Source of the DNA: Crocinitomicaceae bacterium
GTDB taxonomy: Bacteria; Bacteroidota; Bacteroidia; Flavobacteriales_D; Sanyastnellaceae
Direction of reading: 5' to 3'
Assembly: GCA_002690915.1 (NCBI GenBank)
Contig: NZGF01000042.1
Span: 1 to 60,714 of the forward strand
DNA: 60,714 nucleotides
The notes beneath the pieces were generated by a model. The model had not been told where the DNA came from, ran no database searches, and was given only the letters and a program-made list of their open reading frames with translations. Made by a program: the position numbers and the translations under genes. Of this stretch, positions 42,734-50,202 are shown piece after piece. Every line of letters starts with the position of its first letter. Position 1 is the first letter of the stretch.

Positions 42734-43407
42734 TTGCCAAATTTATACCCGACACCCTTTACCGTGGTGAACAGGCCATCTCCGAGTTTGCTTCGGAGCT
42801 TTCTAATGTGCACATCGATGGTGCGGTCGCCTACAACCACGTCATTGCCCCATACCGCGGAAAGGATGGCTTCTCGCTTGAAAACCTTGCCCGGTTCTGA
42901 CCAAAGTAGGTTGAGCAACTCAAATTCCTTTTTGGGCAAGGCTAGCTCTTTTCCTTGCACCAACACGGTGAACCGTTCAAGGTCGATTGCAACACCGAAG
43001 CGCTCATCGGGCAGCGAGGTCTTATCTGAACGTGATCGACGCAACAAGGCTTTTACCCGGCTGACGATTACTTTGGGCTTAACTGGTTTGGTGATGTAGT
43101 CGTCGCCCCCGGCATCGAAACCGGCCACCTGGCTGTAATCTTCGCCTCGAGCAGTTAGGAATGCAATGATGGTGTGGGAGAGTTTGGAGTCGGACCGGAT
43201 GATGTTGCAAACTTCCATGCCGTCCATCTCCGGCATCATCACATCAAGGATGATGAGGTCGGGGTTGACGCTGCGGGCCATTTCGATGCCTTGCTTGCCA
43301 TTTTTAGCAGTGAAGACGTCATACCCTGCCTGGCGCAAATTGTAACCGATTAACTCGAGGATGTCCGGTTCGTCGTCTACCAGAAGGATTTTCTTGTTCA
43401 TGTTCAT
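42730..43407 (-). CDS. Response regulator, OmpR/PhoB family
   Basis: Cytosolic regulator of 225 residues. Receiver domain (3-120): acidic pair DD (11-12), phospho-acceptor Asp55 in LIILDVMMPEMDG, Thr85 (LTARGED) and Lys107 (ITKPVKP). The C-terminal winged-helix DNA-binding domain (about 128-225) includes LPKKEFELLNLLW, VVVGDRTIDVHIRKLRSKLG and the end TVKGVGYKFG, as in PhoB. Translation is coupled to the kinase. Two in-frame ATGs begin the gene (43407, 43401). It is probably the PhoB-like partner and may control itself through the repeats at 43447. Confidence 0.93.
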   Translation of the reverse strand: MNMNKKILLVDDEPDILELIGYNLRQAGYDVFTAKNGKQGIEMARSVNPDLIILDVMMPEMDGMEVCNIIRSDSKLSHTIIAFLTARGEDYSQVAGFDAGGDDYITKPVKPKVIVSRVKALLRRSRSDKTSLPDERFGVAIDLERFTVLVQGKELALPKKEFELLNLLWSEPGKVFKREAILSAVWGNDVVVGDRTIDVHIRKLRSKLGDGLFTTVKGVGYKFGK

Positions 43408-43446
43408 GATTCAGGACATAAAAGTGTTGCCAATTCCATTCCTCAC

Positions 43447-43473
43447 TGTGAACTCAATGTAAAGGAATTGTGA
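43447..43473 (-). promoter_or_regulatory. Three 11-bp-spaced PhoB-like half-sites before the two-component operon
   Basis: On the minus strand TCACA, TTACA and TCACA recur at exactly 11-base spacing (plus-strand TGTGA 43447, TGTAA 43458, TGTGA 43469). The outer one is preceded by CTG, giving CTGTCACA, close to the PhoB half-site CTGTCAT. They occupy the 73-bp gap between the regulator gene and the VOC gene, 40-66 bases before the regulator ATG, the position expected for an activator replacing a -33 box. Confidence 0.55.
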
Positions 43474-43480
43474 CAGAATG

Positions 43481-44557
43481 TTAGTCCTTCAGGCGGCTGA
43501 AGCGCAGCGCTTTGAGCATCCATCGGGGCAGTGTTTCGTCCGCTCCGCGTTTCTGGACGTCTAAGAAGAGCCCCCATTTTTCAATAATCGGGACCTTGTA
43601 GACTTCAATCATTTCAAGCCAGCATTCGTCTGGGTCGTCGATGTAGGTGCAGTGCACCTTGGTCTCGCCCATTCCAATGGCATCCGACGTATCGCAACGG
43701 AAGCCAAACCCTTTATTGTCTAAGGCGACTCCCAAATCCGCCATGCCGCGAACGTCGAAGCCGAGGTGGGCAAACCCGATGTCGCACCAAATCCGGTCTT
43801 TAAAAATAAACGCCCCCTTTCGGTCAATGGCTTGCACCAATTCGATGTAGGTGCGTCCCGTCAACTTTCCGAAGCCGCCTGCTCCGGGAGCGGATTGCGT
43901 CAATCGGACCCGGCGGAACGATTCAGCACCGTGGGACATGCCGTCCCAATCGGCTTGCGTTCCCGTGGAGTCGTACAGCACTTGGTCAAACCCCAGCACA
44001 TCGGCGTACAGTTTCAGCGCCGCTTCTATGTCCGACACCCCAATGGTGCAGCCCATAACACCCCCGGACGGGTGACCGTTATTTTCGAACCAATCGTCGG
44101 CTTCCAGCACCTGGAATCGGTTGCCGTCGGGATCCTTCAGATAGAAGGTTGCAGCGCCCCAGGGCGTTTTGCCCAGCGCTTGGTCGCAGGCATCGCCCGC
44201 AATGGAAAGGGCATGAGCGTGCATCTTTTGGATGTCCCGGGTTTTCATCTGAACCGCGGTGATCCCGAGATCGCCTGGTGCGATTTCCCAGCCTGCCGGC
44301 ACCGGTTCGAACGAGTTGGCGCGCAGCACCTCGAAGGCGCAACCACCTTGCAAGTTCATGACCATGCTCGCACGTTTGGTGATTGTCTCACCACGGGTAT
44401 GGCTGTCCATCAATGGGGCCTCTTGAATGGAATCGAAAAAAGGAATGTCCATGCCGAACAGCCGCCGGAAAAACTTCAAAGAGTGGTCCATGTCCGAGGT
44501 CGCAACACCGATGTGCTGCATGCCTTGGATGCGGTAATCAAGGGAAGAATTACTCAT
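43481..44557 (-). CDS. Double VOC-domain protein
   Basis: A 358-residue cytosolic protein with two vicinal-oxygen-chelate domains (four beta-alpha-beta modules). Module 1 starts MQHIGVATSDMDHSLKFFRRL, module 3 starts GCTIGVSDIEAALKLYADVL, and module 4 contains FAHLGFDVRGM and CWLEMIEVYK. Likely metal ligands are His16, the His in FAHLGF and the Glu in LEMIEV. The second domain keeps a complete-looking ligand set on its C-terminal side, while the equivalent His of module 3 is replaced by Thr. The length resembles 4-hydroxyphenylpyruvate dioxygenase, but its C-terminal signatures are missing. Substrate unknown. Its start overlaps the acyltransferase stop (ATGA). Confidence 0.8.
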   Translation of the reverse strand: MSNSSLDYRIQGMQHIGVATSDMDHSLKFFRRLFGMDIPFFDSIQEAPLMDSHTRGETITKRASMVMNLQGGCAFEVLRANSFEPVPAGWEIAPGDLGITAVQMKTRDIQKMHAHALSIAGDACDQALGKTPWGAATFYLKDPDGNRFQVLEADDWFENNGHPSGGVMGCTIGVSDIEAALKLYADVLGFDQVLYDSTGTQADWDGMSHGAESFRRVRLTQSAPGAGGFGKLTGRTYIELVQAIDRKGAFIFKDRIWCDIGFAHLGFDVRGMADLGVALDNKGFGFRCDTSDAIGMGETKVHCTYIDDPDECWLEMIEVYKVPIIEKWGLFLDVQKRGADETLPRWMLKALRFSRLKD

Positions 44558-45879
44558 GCGTTTAGGTGGGTTTTGACCGTAGCGATGTACGCAGACCAGG
44601 CCGCGGCTTGTGTGGGATCAGAGTAGACATTTTGGGCGCGGCGTTTGCCATTCCAATCGAGGTACAGGCCATACCACCATCCGGCAAATCGGCTGCCAAT
44701 CAGATTGAATACGTATGCGGCGAGAACCGGCCAGCCGCCCCATTCGCCGGATGCTAGTCGCGCCATGGGCCAAGCGAGGATGAAGAGGTAGATGGGGAAC
44801 AGGAACATTCCCACCGAAACCTTAAACGTGCTGGTGAAGCATGGGTCTTTGACCCGCTTTTTGGCTTGCGCTCCGATAAATTTGGCGAAGGGGTAGGCGC
44901 ATGCGCCGCCGATTACGGCAAGTGGAGCGAGTGGCCATAGCCACCAAGGCATGCGACGCAGTTGGTCGGGGCTTTGTCCTAAGTCCTCCGGACGCGCACT
45001 TGCCATGACGTCGGCAGCTACGGCATTCGCGTGGGCATTTTCAATGGCCGTAAGGGCCTCTTCGTCCAACGATTGAAAGCCTCGGATTTCGTCGCGAGTG
45101 GCGATCCAATCTTCTGCTTCGGTCGTTCGCGCGGCTTGAACATAGGGGAGTAATACGTCGTAATGCGATTCGGGTTGAATGTTGACTAGTAATTTGTCCA
45201 TCGCGTCTTTGAGGCGTTCAAGCAGAGGTCCAGGAGGGATTGCTCCGGTGGATGGATCAATTAGGTCGTCAAGACTGACCGCAGGGCCTACGCGGTAACT
45301 CAACCGCCGCCGGAAGTCAGTCATTTGCTCATAATCGATTCCGACGGGCACTAGTTTGAGCCGCTTCAATTCTGGGTTCAGTTTGATCGCGCTGTTGACC
45401 ATATCTACAACTCCTCTGCGCAGTGGACGGAGGGTTTTGACAGCTCTGTGGTTTCCTTCCGGAAACAAGCCGACCGTTGCGCCTATGTTCAATCGTTCGG
45501 CACAGATTTCAAAAATACGCTGGTTCCGTTCCCGAGCATTGGCTAGCTTATCCCTTTGCCTGAAAATCGGCATTTGATTGAATGCGAACAGCAAGGCACG
45601 TGTCATTTTTTGGTAGAAAACATCCGCACGGGTGAGGAAGTGGATCTGGTTGGGGATAAGCATCGCACTTTGGACAATAGCGTCCATCAATCCGTTTTGG
45701 TGATTGCCTACGATGATGGTAGGCTCATCCTGCTCAGGCAGGTTTTGCAATCCTTCTACACACTCAATGCGGTGAAATCGATTGAATCCAGATTGGACCA
45801 ATTGTACGGCCATGCCGTAGCCGATGTGACGTCGGTGGATGGGCGGTTCTACGAATGATTTGTCTCTTTTTTTCGCCAC
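44554..45879 (-). CDS. PlsC-type 1-acyl-glycerol-3-phosphate acyltransferase family protein
   Basis: Membrane-associated acyltransferase of 441 residues. The catalytic motif NHQNGLMD (NHxxxxxD form) and the glycerophosphate motif LFPEGNHR identify the PlsC/LPLAT family. Unlike the classical 240-residue PlsC it carries a long C-terminal part with two or three hydrophobic spans (LWPLAPLAVIGGACAY, VGMFLFPIYLFILAW). This longer form is common in Bacteroidota, and its acceptor lipid is unproven. The start is GTG (45879). It overlaps the VOC gene by four bases. Confidence 0.87.
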   Translation of the reverse strand: MAKKRDKSFVEPPIHRRHIGYGMAVQLVQSGFNRFHRIECVEGLQNLPEQDEPTIIVGNHQNGLMDAIVQSAMLIPNQIHFLTRADVFYQKMTRALLFAFNQMPIFRQRDKLANARERNQRIFEICAERLNIGATVGLFPEGNHRAVKTLRPLRRGVVDMVNSAIKLNPELKRLKLVPVGIDYEQMTDFRRRLSYRVGPAVSLDDLIDPSTGAIPPGPLLERLKDAMDKLLVNIQPESHYDVLLPYVQAARTTEAEDWIATRDEIRGFQSLDEEALTAIENAHANAVAADVMASARPEDLGQSPDQLRRMPWWLWPLAPLAVIGGACAYPFAKFIGAQAKKRVKDPCFTSTFKVSVGMFLFPIYLFILAWPMARLASGEWGGWPVLAAYVFNLIGSRFAGWWYGLYLDWNGKRRAQNVYSDPTQAAAWSAYIATVKTHLNA

Positions 45880-45891
45880 GGTGGATGGGTA

Positions 45892-48381
45892 TTAGTCTCG
45901 CAGTTGCGCTCCAGTTGCTTTGACGATACCATCTAGAATGCGTTGGACGCTTTGTTCAATGCGCTCTTCGTTCAAAGTTTTCTCCTCATCTTGTAAGATC
46001 AAGGAAACTGCATATGAAAAGTAGCCCGGTTCCAATTTGTCGCCTTCATAAACATCAAACAGCCCCACCCGCTTTAATAGCTTTTTTTCTGCTTTCATGG
46101 CCGCATCTCGAACAGCGCCAAATGGGATGCCTTTCTTAAGTACCAGGGAGAGGTCGCGGCGTACGTATGGGAATTTAGCGAGTTCTTTCACCTTGACGCG
46201 AGATCGGCCTGAGATTTTGGTCAATGTCCGCACCGCCAAGTCTGCCCAGAAGACGTCCTGCTTGACTCCATGAGCGCTCGCCACGGAGGAACGAACCTCG
46301 CCAATGCGACCAATGATTTGGCCTTGGCAGCTCAATTCGATGCCTTCGCTGATTAGGGCGGTTTGAAGGCTCGACTCTTTCAGGGATGCTGGGGAAATGC
46401 CAAGCGATGTGAGCAGGTTGTAGACTTCGGTTTTGAGGTGGTACGCGTTGACGACTCGGCTGGCGTTATTCCAGTTTTCGGGCGAAGCGGTACCGGTCAT
46501 AAACACTGCGAGCCGTTCGGTTTCTTCATAACGCTGTGCAGCGTTTTCGGATGCAGCACCGGCGTTTTGTCGGTGTTGGTAAACCTTTCCTAATTCAAAT
46601 AGCCGAAGGTTTGGGCGCTGGTGATTTGTATTTCGAACGATTGCTTCAAGCCCTTGGAAAAGCAACGATTGTCGCATCACCCCCAGGTCCGAACTGAGGG
46701 GGTTCATGAGCGTGATTTGGCGAGAAAGATCCCAGCCGTCTCCATTTTCGCCGAGGTCTTGCGTGTAGCTGGCCCGCGTCATGCTGTTGTTCATCATTTC
46801 TTGGAAGCCTCGGCTAACCAGGAAATTGGCGGCCTGCAGTCGGAAAGCTTCTGCGGGCACACCGGCTTGATGTTCAGCGGTTGAAACGAGCCGCTGGGGC
46901 AATGGAATCTTATCGAAACCATATATGCGAAGGATTTCTTCTACGACATCTGCAGGGCGGGTCACATCGTGACGGTATGCTGGTACGTGCAAGACGAGTG
47001 TGTTGTCGTCGTCGCTTATGACCTTGATGTCGAGGTCCTTGAGGATGGCGTGGACCGCGTCCTTTTCCAAAGATATCCCAATGAGTTGGTGCATTTGATC
47101 CCATTCCAAGGCTACAGGGTGTCCTTCGGGTGATTTGCCAGCCGCTGCATCGTGCATAGCTGTTGCTGTGCCTCCGGCCCATTCTGTGATGAGCTCCGCA
47201 GCTCGGGCAAGTGCGGTTTCCAGCATTTCGGGATCGACCCCTCGTTCAAATCTGAACGAGGCATCGGTGGATAAGCCGTGTCGCTTGGCCATTTTTCTCG
47301 TCACAACGGGGTTGAAGAAGGCCGACTCGAGGAACACCCGTGTCGTCGACTCGGAGACTCCGCTGGAGTTGCCTCCGAACACTCCGGCCAAGCACATGGG
47401 GTTGTTGGAGTCTGCGATGACCTGGTCGTCTGTGTGCAGGGTTCGTTCCTCTCCATCCAATGTAGTCAACGTTTCTCCGGCTCGAGGATGCCGCACAATT
47501 ACCGTACCCCCTTCGATTGCGTCCGCGTCGAAGGCATGCAAGGGCTGGCCCAATTCGTGCAAGACATAATTGGTGGCATCAACTACGTTGTTTTGCGGAT
47601 TCACTCCGATGGCTCGGAGGCGCTGCTGAATCGAATCGGGGGATGGCTCAACGCGAACCCCTTCAATCAACAGTCCCAGGTATTTGGAGCACCCTTCGCT
47701 GGATTCAATTGACAACTTAAAAGATCCATTTTCAACGGGCAAAGGCGCGGAGTTGGGCGTCTTGACAGCGCCGACGGATTCTTGAATTCCTTCAACCGTC
47801 TCATGGAGCAATCCAGCCCGCAGGTCTCGAGCGACGCCAAAATGGCTCATTCCGTCGGTTCGATTGGGGGTCAGCCCGATTTCGAGTATTGCATCTGATT
47901 CAAGGTTGTAAACGGAAGCGACAGGCGTACCCGCGGTCCATTTCTCATCCAGTTCGATGATGCCTTCGTGGGAATGCCCAATGCCGATTTCGTCTTCTGC
48001 ACAAATCATTCCCATGCTGACTTCACCTCGGATTTTTCCCTTTTTTATGGCGAAAGAATCACCTTGAATCGGGTGCAACGTAGTCCCAACGGTAGCAACC
48101 ACAACCCGCAATCCACGGCGGGCATTCTTGGCGCCACAGACAATAGGCAAGGGTTCGTCAGTACCAATATTCACTTCGCATACTTGCAGCCGATCGGCAT
48201 TCGGGTGCGGACCGCACGCCGTGATTTCTCCGACAACCAATCCCTTCAATCCACCCGGAACGCTGTCAACGGTTTCCACACCTTCTACTTCCAACCCTGT
48301 CGCGGTGAGTACAGCCGCTGCATCTTCCACAGAAGTTGCAGTAGGAAGCAGTTCGGTGAGCCAGTTGAACGAGATTTTCAT
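45892..48381 (-). CDS. pheT: Phenylalanyl-tRNA synthetase beta subunit
   Basis: Structural and editing subunit of PheRS. From ATG 48381 it has 829 residues and begins MKISFNWLTELLP. In order: EMAP-type tRNA-binding domain (about 39-150, VGEITACGPHPNADRLQVCEV), B3/B4 editing region, B5 domain (IGISLEKDAVHAILKDLDI), the catalytic-like core (ELGKVYQHRQ) and the C-terminal FDX-ACB anticodon-binding domain (KELAKFPYVRRDLSLVL). The upstream open frame of 46 codons is rejected, since a perfect -7 box lies in it. pheS is at 50203 on the other strand, so the two subunits are not in one operon. Confidence 0.96.
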   Translation of the reverse strand: MKISFNWLTELLPTATSVEDAAAVLTATGLEVEGVETVDSVPGGLKGLVVGEITACGPHPNADRLQVCEVNIGTDEPLPIVCGAKNARRGLRVVVATVGTTLHPIQGDSFAIKKGKIRGEVSMGMICAEDEIGIGHSHEGIIELDEKWTAGTPVASVYNLESDAILEIGLTPNRTDGMSHFGVARDLRAGLLHETVEGIQESVGAVKTPNSAPLPVENGSFKLSIESSEGCSKYLGLLIEGVRVEPSPDSIQQRLRAIGVNPQNNVVDATNYVLHELGQPLHAFDADAIEGGTVIVRHPRAGETLTTLDGEERTLHTDDQVIADSNNPMCLAGVFGGNSSGVSESTTRVFLESAFFNPVVTRKMAKRHGLSTDASFRFERGVDPEMLETALARAAELITEWAGGTATAMHDAAAGKSPEGHPVALEWDQMHQLIGISLEKDAVHAILKDLDIKVISDDDNTLVLHVPAYRHDVTRPADVVEEILRIYGFDKIPLPQRLVSTAEHQAGVPAEAFRLQAANFLVSRGFQEMMNNSMTRASYTQDLGENGDGWDLSRQITLMNPLSSDLGVMRQSLLFQGLEAIVRNTNHQRPNLRLFELGKVYQHRQNAGAASENAAQRYEETERLAVFMTGTASPENWNNASRVVNAYHLKTEVYNLLTSLGISPASLKESSLQTALISEGIELSCQGQIIGRIGEVRSSVASAHGVKQDVFWADLAVRTLTKISGRSRVKVKELAKFPYVRRDLSLVLKKGIPFGAVRDAAMKAEKKLLKRVGLFDVYEGDKLEPGYFSYAVSLILQDEEKTLNEERIEQSVQRILDGIVKATGAQLRD

Positions 48382-48401
48382 CGGGAGGTGATTGGTATGC
48401 G

Positions 48402-48409
48402 CAAAGTTA
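48402..48409 (-). promoter_or_regulatory. -7 box of pheT (proximal)
   Basis: TAACTTTG (minus strand), perfect TAnnTTTG, 20 bases before the pheT ATG. It supports ATG 48381 as start. Confidence 0.5.
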
Positions 48410-48464
48410 GCAGGAGCGGACGTCCTGACCATGGCATTGCCCCTTCTTTTGATAGAATCAGGCG

Positions 48465-48472
48465 CAAAAGTA
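48465..48472 (-). promoter_or_regulatory. -7 box of pheT (distal candidate)
   Basis: TACTTTTG (minus strand), perfect TAnnTTTG, about 83 bases before the pheT ATG. It overlaps the -33 element of the divergent tRNA-Pro promoter, so the two could interfere. Confidence 0.35.
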
Positions 48473-48503
48473 TTCGGCCAAAAAAGAAAGTTGAGTACCT
48501 TCG
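48473..48503 (+). promoter_or_regulatory. tRNA-Pro promoter (TTCG-N19-TACCTTCG)
   Basis: TTCG (48473-48476) and TACCTTCG (48496-48503) are separated by 19 bases, the canonical Bacteroidota spacing; each has one mismatch (C for T) to TTTG and TAnnTTTG. Transcription should start around 48509, leaving a leader of about 23 bases before the tRNA. Confidence 0.45.
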
Positions 48504-48531
48504 CCGTCCCTAGCGCCAAGCGTTCGGGAAT

Positions 48532-48604
48532 CGGGATGTAGCTCAGTTGGTAGAGTACGCGTCTGGGGGACGTGTGGTCGCTGGTTCAAGTCCAGTCATC
48601 CCGA
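48532..48604 (+). tRNA. tRNA-Pro, anticodon GGG
   Basis: A 73-base cloverleaf with all stems: acceptor CGGGATG/CATCCCG, U8-A9, D stem GCTC/GAGT, anticodon stem CGCGT/ACGTG with loop CTGGGGG (anticodon GGG, purine 37), T stem GCTGG/CCAGT with loop TTCAAGT, discriminator A73. A C1-G72 end pair with A73 is characteristic of bacterial proline tRNA. The 3' CCA is not encoded (the next bases are CAC), so it must be added post-transcriptionally. Confidence 0.95.
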
Positions 48605-48611
48605 CACCAAA

Positions 48612-48638
48612 GCCCGGGGCCAATGCCTCGGGTTTTTT
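48612..48638 (+). terminator. Terminator after tRNA-Pro
   Basis: Stem CCCGGGGC with GCCTCGGG (one G-T pair), loop CAAT, followed by six T. It separates the tRNA transcript from the hypothetical gene starting at 48659. Confidence 0.85.
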
Positions 48639-48658
48639 GTACGTAGGAACCTTTAAAC

Positions 48659-49003
48659 ATGGATTATGCTTTCGAAAAAGAATGGATTAAACTGGAGCGC
48701 CTCATGGAGGAACGCTTTGGCGAACCTCCGGATTTGACGACCATGATTTTTACCGTAGGCCTTCAAGAATGTGGACAGGGTTTTAAGAAATTCAAGAAAG
48801 ACGAGAAATTGGAGGTGATGCACGTTGGTGTGTGCACCTTGCTCGAGCCACTTGGCTTTTATAAGTCCTTAGGTATGGATAACGATGGGTGGCCACATTT
48901 TGAGCGCACGGCTGAAATCCCTGCAGTTTCCAAGATGGAGCAGGAATTGCTCATGAAGCGAGCTTTAGTAGAATACTTTGCAGCTTGGATTGCTGGCGAC
49001 TGA
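48659..49003 (+). CDS. Small conserved-looking cytosolic protein (unknown)
   Basis: I recognise no named domain. The 114-residue protein is acidic-basic mixed with no signal peptide or membrane span. It contains MIFTVGLQECGQGFKKFKKDEK and MHVGVCTLLEPLGFY, which read like a folded helical protein; I have an impression of similar small proteins in other Bacteroidota. It follows the tRNA-Pro terminator and converges on a lipoprotein gene 10 bp away. Confidence 0.75.
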   Translation: MDYAFEKEWIKLERLMEERFGEPPDLTTMIFTVGLQECGQGFKKFKKDEKLEVMHVGVCTLLEPLGFYKSLGMDNDGWPHFERTAEIPAVSKMEQELLMKRALVEYFAAWIAGD

Positions 49004-49013
49004 TTGGCAGCGT

Positions 49014-49391
49014 TTACTCAATGTAAACGGTGGCATCATTGGTCCTCTCCTCCTCAATTTTGATTAGTCCCGTGCCAAAGAGGGCAGCTTTGGATGCTTC
49101 GATGTCGAGCACCGCAAAACCGGCTTGCCCTTCGACATAAAATTCTGAGAAGTTGAAGCTCACTTGGCCGGCAGCGTTCGAGACTGCGGTTGTATCAAAA
49201 CGCGGTTCTCCAACGAAATCTTGGTCCACAGATCCGAAAGCATACAACCGAACGGTCGCTCCTTGAACGGGCGCACCCAGGTCGTTCAGGACAACGACAT
49301 TTGCAATGGTCTCTTCCACTTCATGACAGCTGGAGAGGCTTAAAACAGCACTTAGCGCTATTACACCGAGGGAAAGGGAAACATTTCGCAT
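49014..49391 (-). CDS. Small lipoprotein with carboxypeptidase-regulatory-like fold
   Basis: A 125-residue lipoprotein: signal peptide with lipobox LSLSSC, Cys22 predicted as lipidated. The mature part (VVVLNDLGAPVQGATVRLYA, SNAAGQVSFNFSEFYV) looks like a single beta-sandwich of the CarboxypepD-reg type. Function unknown. ATG 49391 is chosen for the clean signal; the open frame continues upstream into the divergent isomerase gene. Confidence 0.8.
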   Translation of the reverse strand: MRNVSLSLGVIALSAVLSLSSCHEVEETIANVVVLNDLGAPVQGATVRLYAFGSVDQDFVGEPRFDTTAVSNAAGQVSFNFSEFYVEGQAGFAVLDIEASKAALFGTGLIKIEEERTNDATVYIE

Positions 49392-49400
49392 GAGGTCGTC

Positions 49401-49408
49401 TAACTTTG
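49401..49408 (+). promoter_or_regulatory. -7 box of the peptidyl-prolyl isomerase gene
   Basis: TAACTTTG, perfect TAnnTTTG, 37 bases before the ATG at 49446. A second partial box TATCTTCA lies at 49431-49438. The gene probably shares this transcript with pheS. Confidence 0.5.
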
Positions 49409-49445
49409 CAGGCTTAGGTTGAACTCCAAATATCTTCAAAAAGTC

Positions 49446-50201
49446 ATGAATTTCAATAAGTCATTGCATTATATCGTTGCGGCTTTAGCAATCGTCGTGG
49501 GATTTGGGCTAGCAGGCTGCGGTGAATCTGCACCTGCGGACGGCGAAAAAATGGGTGCGCAAGCGCCGGTTGGGGAAGCAGAAGATTTGCGTCAAGTGCT
49601 CGTTAAAACAGAATTCGGTGACATGGTGGTGGAATTATCCAACCAGACACCACAGCACCGAGACAACTTTATAGAATTGGTTGAAAACGGTTTCTACGAC
49701 AGCTTGTTGTTTCACCGCGTGATGAACGAATTCATGATTCAAGGTGGCGATCCGGTGAGCCGGACGGCATCACTCTCCACTCCTCTCGGCTCAGGAGGTC
49801 CAGGGTATCAGGTTCCCGGTGAGATTACCACGGATCTGCTTCACTTTAAAGGTGCCTTAGCCGCTGCAAGGCAGGGCGATGCCGTGAATCCTGAGCGCAA
49901 AAGCTCAGGAAGCCAATTCTACTTGGTGCATGGTCGGCAATACTCCAAGGAAGAAATATTGACCATCGAGGCACGCAATTTCGGTCCGGGTGTGGATGCG
50001 GGAGAGCCATTCAAGTACACCGAAGAAGCAATTGAACGCTACATGACGGACGGCGGCACCCCGTTTTTGGATAATAACTACACCGTTTTTGGATATGTAG
50101 TAGAAGGTTTGAACATCATAGATTCTGTGGCTGCTGTTCCCACGGGTGCGGGCAACCGTCCACGAAGCGATGTGCGCATGGCGATTGAGGTAATTCGATA
50201 G
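49446..50201 (+). CDS. Cyclophilin-type peptidyl-prolyl isomerase lipoprotein
   Basis: Envelope foldase of 251 residues. The lipobox GLAGC places the lipidated Cys at 25. The cyclophilin domain (about 50-250) has VLVKTEFGDMVVELSNQTPQ, the catalytic-region FHRVMNEFMIQGGDP, GALAAARQG, SGSQFYLVHG and a C-terminal FGYVVEGLNIIDSV. An insert between these motifs (about 160-200, YSKEEILTIEARNFGPG) is usual in Bacteroidota members. It is followed by pheS after one base, a puzzling pairing, so the two are co-transcribed. Confidence 0.93.
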   Translation: MNFNKSLHYIVAALAIVVGFGLAGCGESAPADGEKMGAQAPVGEAEDLRQVLVKTEFGDMVVELSNQTPQHRDNFIELVENGFYDSLLFHRVMNEFMIQGGDPVSRTASLSTPLGSGGPGYQVPGEITTDLLHFKGALAAARQGDAVNPERKSSGSQFYLVHGRQYSKEEILTIEARNFGPGVDAGEPFKYTEEAIERYMTDGGTPFLDNNYTVFGYVVEGLNIIDSVAAVPTGAGNRPRSDVRMAIEVIR

Positions 50202-50202
50202 G

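Noticed and set aside
43481-44557. 4-hydroxyphenylpyruvate dioxygenase
   Set aside because: Length and two VOC domains fit, but the C-terminal iron-ligand and closing-helix signatures of HPPD are absent.
48605-48611. Encoded 3' CCA of tRNA-Pro
   Set aside because: Bases after A73 read CACCAA, so CCA does not follow directly.
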